A stretch of DNA of 7,095 nucleotides from Oscillospiraceae bacterium (GTDB lineage Bacteria; Bacillota_A; Clostridia; Oscillospirales; Oscillospiraceae), in contig JAFOBK010000088.1 in NCBI GenBank assembly GCA_017381835.1, positions 1-7,095 on the forward strand. Direction: 5' to 3'. The translations under genes and the position numbers were made by a program. Below are positions 4,325 to 7,095 of this stretch, in pieces. The first letter of the stretch is position 1; each line of letters starts with the position of its first letter. The notes beneath the pieces were generated by a model. That model was not told the DNA's origin and did not search any database. It saw only the letters and a program-made list of their open reading frames with translations.

Positions 4325-5359
4325 ATGAAAGCATTAACCTACATTGAACACGGTAAATTTGCCCTTCTGGACAAGCCTAAGCCGGAGATCCTGGATCCCC
4401 GGGATGCGGTTGTCCGGGTAACTTTGGGCAGTATCTGCACCAGCGATCTGCATATCAAGCATGGCTCCGTGCCCCGGGCGGTTCCCGGCATCACCGTGGG
4501 TCATGAGAAGGTGGGTGTGGTGGAATCTGTGGGCGCCGCTGTGACCACTGTGAAGCCCGGTGACCGGGTGACGGTGAATGTGGAGACCTTCTGCGGCGAG
4601 TGCTTCTTCTGTCAGCACGGCTTTGTGAATAACTGCACCGATCCCAACGGCGGTTGGGCCTTGGGCTGCCGCATTGACGGCGGACAGGCGGAGTTCGTCC
4701 GGGTGCCCTATGCAGATCAGGGTCTGAACAAAATTCCCGATTCTGTCACCGACGAGCAGGCTCTGCTGGTGGGCGATGTACTGGCCACCGGTTTCTGGGC
4801 CGCCCGAATCAGCGAGATCACACCCGAGGACACCGTCCTCATCATCGGTGCAGGTCCCACGGGTCTGTGCACCCTCATGTGCGTCCTGCTGAAGAATCCT
4901 AAGCGGATCATCGTCTGCGAGAAAGACCCGGCCCGCATCGCATTTGTCCGGGAGCATTATCCCGAAGTTCTGGTCTGCGAGCCGGAAAACTGCAAGGCAT
5001 TCACCCTAGCCAATTCCGACCACGGCGGTGCCGATGTGGTGCTGGAAGTAGCAGGCGCCAAGGACACCTTCCGTCTGGCCTGGGAATGCGCCCGGCCCAA
5101 TGCCATCGTTACCGTGGTTGCTCTCTACGATGAAGCCCAGAGCCTGCCCCTGCCTCAGATGTACGGCAAAAACCTGACCTTCAAAACCGGCGGTGTCGAC
5201 GGCTGCGACTGCGCTGAGATTCTCAGCCTCATCGAACAGGGTAAGATCGATACTACCCCGCTGATCACCCACCGCTACAAGCTGGAGAATATCGAGGAGG
5301 CTTATTACCTCTTCGAAAACAAGCTGGATGGAGTTATTAAGGTGGCAGTAGAGCCGTAA
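4325..5359 (+). CDS. Zinc-dependent alcohol dehydrogenase (MDR superfamily)
   Basis: This 344-residue cytosolic enzyme probably interconverts a (secondary) alcohol and the aldehyde or ketone with NAD(H) or NADP(H). Catalytic zinc ligands are Cys38 (SICTSDLH), His60-Glu61 (GHEKVG) and probably Asp151 (GDVLATG). A full structural-zinc set Cys90, Cys93, Cys96 and Cys104 is present. The cofactor domain has GAGPTG (175-180), followed by an acidic residue at the end of the next strand (IIVCEKD), which leans towards NAD. I chose ATG 4325, 7 nt after GGAGGT, preceded by an excellent promoter; an upstream in-frame start at 4268 lies inside that promoter. It is monocistronic, with a promoter at 4268 and a terminator at 5377. 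It is noticeably more GC-rich than the minus-strand operon beyond it. Substrate is not determinable. Confidence 0.95.
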   Translation: MKALTYIEHGKFALLDKPKPEILDPRDAVVRVTLGSICTSDLHIKHGSVPRAVPGITVGHEKVGVVESVGAAVTTVKPGDRVTVNVETFCGECFFCQHGFVNNCTDPNGGWALGCRIDGGQAEFVRVPYADQGLNKIPDSVTDEQALLVGDVLATGFWAARISEITPEDTVLIIGAGPTGLCTLMCVLLKNPKRIIVCEKDPARIAFVREHYPEVLVCEPENCKAFTLANSDHGGADVVLEVAGAKDTFRLAWECARPNAIVTVVALYDEAQSLPLPQMYGKNLTFKTGGVDGCDCAEILSLIEQGKIDTTPLITHRYKLENIEEAYYLFENKLDGVIKVAVEP

Positions 5360-5376
5360 AATATTTATTATTCAGC

Positions 5377-5408
5377 AAAAAAGAGGAAGCATTTTGCTTC
5401 CTCTTTTT
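5377..5408 (+). terminator. Bidirectional terminator between convergent units
   Basis: AAAAAGAGGAAGC and GCTTCCTCTTTTT form a long perfect stem around ATTTT. The A-run on one side and T-run on the other let it serve both the alcohol dehydrogenase gene (plus) and the lipoprotein operon (minus). Confidence 0.9.
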
Positions 5409-5451
5409 ACGTTCTAACTGTTCAACAAATCGGATTGTTTATTCACTTCAA

Positions 5452-5859
5452 TTAATTGTACTCAAACTCAAAATCGCCATCCGCACATTTGCCTTCCGAT
5501 TCAAGAATAATGTAGATCGTTTTTTCGGTATCGTATTTCTCAGCAAGCGTGATCGTTTCGTCGTAGGTTTCTCCGCCCTTCACGGTAAGGAGCAATTCTT
5601 TTTCGCCGCCAACACCGATGTAGACATTCATCTCGCCTTCTCCAAGACTTGCGCCAAAATCAAGTGTATGCTCAGCGGCACCATCTCTTTTTAGCTTGAA
5701 ATTGTACGACCCCTTAAAGGTATCAAATTTCATGCTTGCTTCATTGCCTTGGCCGGAAGTAATCAAAATAGTGGCAGAATAACTTTTGACATACCCCCCA
5801 CAACCGCAGAGCATACAGAGCGTAAGGATCAGCACCAATACAAAACAAACTTTTTTCAT
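5452..5859 (-). CDS. Small putative lipoprotein of unknown function
   Basis: The protein has 135 residues with a classic lipoprotein signal: MKK, a hydrophobic stretch (about 4-17) and a lipobox LCGC with Cys20 as the likely lipidated residue. The mature part is rich in beta-prone segments (SYSATILITSG, TIYIILES) and ends in an acidic tail. It should sit on the outer face of the membrane. No family was recognised. I chose ATG 5859 rather than the upstream ATG 5880, because it opens the signal peptide and has AGAGGA about 9 nt upstream, and because 5880 would overlap the preceding gene. It is the last gene of a three-gene operon, 13 nt after the HhH protein gene. It ends at the bidirectional terminator. 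Confidence 0.85.
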   Translation of the reverse strand: MKKVCFVLVLILTLCMLCGCGGYVKSYSATILITSGQGNEASMKFDTFKGSYNFKLKRDGAAEHTLDFGASLGEGEMNVYIGVGGEKELLLTVKGGETYDETITLAEKYDTEKTIYIILESEGKCADGDFEFEYN

Positions 5860-5872
5860 AGCAATTCTTCCT

Positions 5873-6541
5873 CTATGCACGAATTTGGTATGCTCGCCAG
5901 ATGATACCGTCCAAGCCCCGAACAGTCAAATTCGGGTGCTGTGTATGGAGTATTGTAACGGCATCGGTAAAGAGTGTCTGGCAGTCCTCGTTGCTGATGT
6001 CGTGTCCACAGGCATCACGAATACAATGATGAATATGAACATCGGGCTTACAGCGATTGGGGTCTCCTGCCAGCATAAACAGGTAATTTACTCCCGCATC
6101 ACCCAATCCATTGACTGCGCGGATGACAATCTCCAGAATCTCCTGGGATTCAAAGTGCTGAAAATCCTCGATTGTCTCGATATGTAAATCCCGCAGGTAC
6201 CGGGCAAGCTGATAACATACCTCTTCTTTGGGAATATGTTTCTTTCCACCCAGCTTCTGATGGTTTATTAAGACTTTTTCTGCAAAAGCAAGGTGTCCAA
6301 TATCATCCATCCTGTGAAGCAACATAGAAACGGTATCACCGGAACCATGAGGATCGCCATTCATAAACATATTAGCATACCGCTGCACAAGTGGAACAGT
6401 TACATCATAATATCTGGCACGCAGGGAGTAGACACAGTCCAGCAGGCAGACGGAAAGTGACTGATAACCGTAATCACTTTGTGTGGATAAATCAAAGGTA
6501 GATTCACAGTACTTGGCAAATTGCGTTGCAAGCTCGTGCAT
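5873..6541 (-). CDS. HhH-GPD superfamily (endonuclease III-like fold) protein
   Basis: This 222-residue, mostly helical protein has a C-terminal half like HhH-GPD base-excision DNA glycosylases. A helix-hairpin-helix VNGLGDAGVNYLFMLAGD (143-160) is followed by KPDVHIHHCIRDACG (165-179). In endonuclease III the equivalent stretch (VDTHVxRV) carries the catalytic aspartate, here probably Asp167. It lacks the C-terminal four-cysteine iron-sulphur loop. The usual catalytic lysine of bifunctional enzymes (in the hairpin) is not apparent, so a monofunctional glycosylase or non-catalytic DNA binder is possible. It ends with LDGIIWRAYQ. AAGGAGG lies 7 nt upstream of ATG 6541. The gene starts 12 nt after the GNAT stop and is followed 13 nt later by the lipoprotein gene. 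The fold call is made by eye on motifs, so substrate and activity are open. Confidence 0.72.
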   Translation of the reverse strand: MHELATQFAKYCESTFDLSTQSDYGYQSLSVCLLDCVYSLRARYYDVTVPLVQRYANMFMNGDPHGSGDTVSMLLHRMDDIGHLAFAEKVLINHQKLGGKKHIPKEEVCYQLARYLRDLHIETIEDFQHFESQEILEIVIRAVNGLGDAGVNYLFMLAGDPNRCKPDVHIHHCIRDACGHDISNEDCQTLFTDAVTILHTQHPNLTVRGLDGIIWRAYQIRA

Positions 6542-6553
6542 AAAAGTGCCTCC

Positions 6554-7095
6554 TTATTTCCTCTTTGCGTCCCATTCTTTCTTCAGGATGGCATACTGAT
6601 ATGTGTTCTCGTAAATGGGGTTTCCGTCAGCATCGTTCACAAAGGAGACGAACGCCCGGAAGAGGCCCTCCCGGCGCATGCCCAATTTCTCACACAGATG
6701 CTGAGAAGACAGGTTGTAGTCCTCGGTATAGGCATAGATCCGCCGGGCACCCTTTTGATAGAACAGGTAGTCGAAGAAGGCCTTCGCCGCTTCATATGCG
6801 TAGCCCTTTCCGTGATAGTCAGGGTTCAGCATCCAGCAGGGGCTGAAGGTATCCTTTACATAGTTTTCCGCCATATCCGGCTGGGAGCTTTCGGGATGGG
6901 CATCAATCTCGCCGATGACCTTGCCGGTGTCCTTCAAGACAATGGCAAAGGTGTACCCAGTATCCTCCGCCCGCTCCATGACTGCCTTCTGAGCTTCCTC
7001 CATGGAGTGAACCTTCGTGCAGGCAAAGCAGTTCACCATAGGTGCCTTCAGATATTCAAATACATCCGCAGCATCCTCTTCCCGGAAAGGACGCA
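6554..7095 (-). CDS. GNAT acetyltransferase, RimJ/RimL type (5' end outside window)
   Basis: The reading frame remains open to the window edge. Upstream of the Met at 7039 it reads RPFREEDAADVFEYLKAP, the usual N-terminal strand and helix of RimJ/RimL-like N-acetyltransferases, so the true start lies beyond 7095. Motif A, CWMLNPDYHGKGYAYEA, contains the acetyl-CoA pyrophosphate loop HGKGYA. ARRIYAYTEDYNLSSQHLCEKLGM is the typical motif B ending in the E-K-L-G-M signature. About 180 residues are visible, so only a few should be missing. It presumably acetylates a protein N-terminus or a small amine, possibly a drug; this is not resolvable. It is the first visible gene of the minus-strand operon; its promoter is off-window. 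Confidence 0.92.
   Translation of the reverse strand, partial: RPFREEDAADVFEYLKAPMVNCFACTKVHSMEEAQKAVMERAEDTGYTFAIVLKDTGKVIGEIDAHPESSQPDMAENYVKDTFSPCWMLNPDYHGKGYAYEAAKAFFDYLFYQKGARRIYAYTEDYNLSSQHLCEKLGMRREGLFRAFVSFVNDADGNPIYENTYQYAILKKEWDAKRK

Overview
The window reads as chromosomal DNA of a low-to-mid GC Firmicute, most likely a gut clostridium of the Oscillospiraceae/Ruminococcaceae type. This is inferred from strong AGGAGG ribosome-binding sites, SigA-like promoters (e.g. TTGCAT-17-TATAAT), compact units bounded by intrinsic terminators, a LytTR/DUF3021 pair and the clostridial flavour of the proteins. I cannot assign a genus. No rRNA, tRNA, CRISPR array, transposase or phage gene is visible.

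Layout. (1) 1-305: first copy of a roughly 0.3 kb repeated element of unknown nature; its left edge may lie outside the window. It ends in two tandem hairpins. (2) 324-1760: a MATE-family efflux pump with its own promoter and terminator. (3) 1822-2137: second copy of the element, in the same orientation and collinear with copy 1 at a constant offset of 1821 over most of its length. Blocks of near-perfect identity alternate with blocks that have diverged heavily. (4) 2209-2964: a SAM-dependent methyltransferase on the minus strand, divergent from (5) 2969-3235: a 67-codon gene for a small basic protein whose reading frame runs through a very strong intrinsic terminator, so its stop codon lies downstream of the predicted RNA 3' end. 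(6) 3261-4270: a two-gene operon encoding a LytTR DNA-binding protein and a DUF3021-like membrane protein. (7) 4268-5408: a monocistronic zinc-dependent alcohol dehydrogenase, closed by a bidirectional terminator. (8) 5452-7095, minus strand: a tight operon of a GNAT acetyltransferase (5' end outside the window), an HhH-GPD (DNA glycosylase-fold) protein and a small lipoprotein.

Most genes are ordinary accessory metabolism, transport and regulation. Two things stand out. The first is the small gene at 3032, whose architecture (terminator inside the ORF, giving a predicted non-stop mRNA) is the regulatory signature known for the alternative ribosome-rescue factors ArfA (E. coli) and BrfA (B. 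subtilis); it may be an undescribed clostridial rescue factor. The second is the duplicated element flanking the MATE gene. It preserves a Shine-Dalgarno plus two-codon ORF, and a seven-codon mini-ORF that runs directly into a terminator hairpin. That looks like a translation-sensing leader or a structured small-RNA family rather than a decayed gene.
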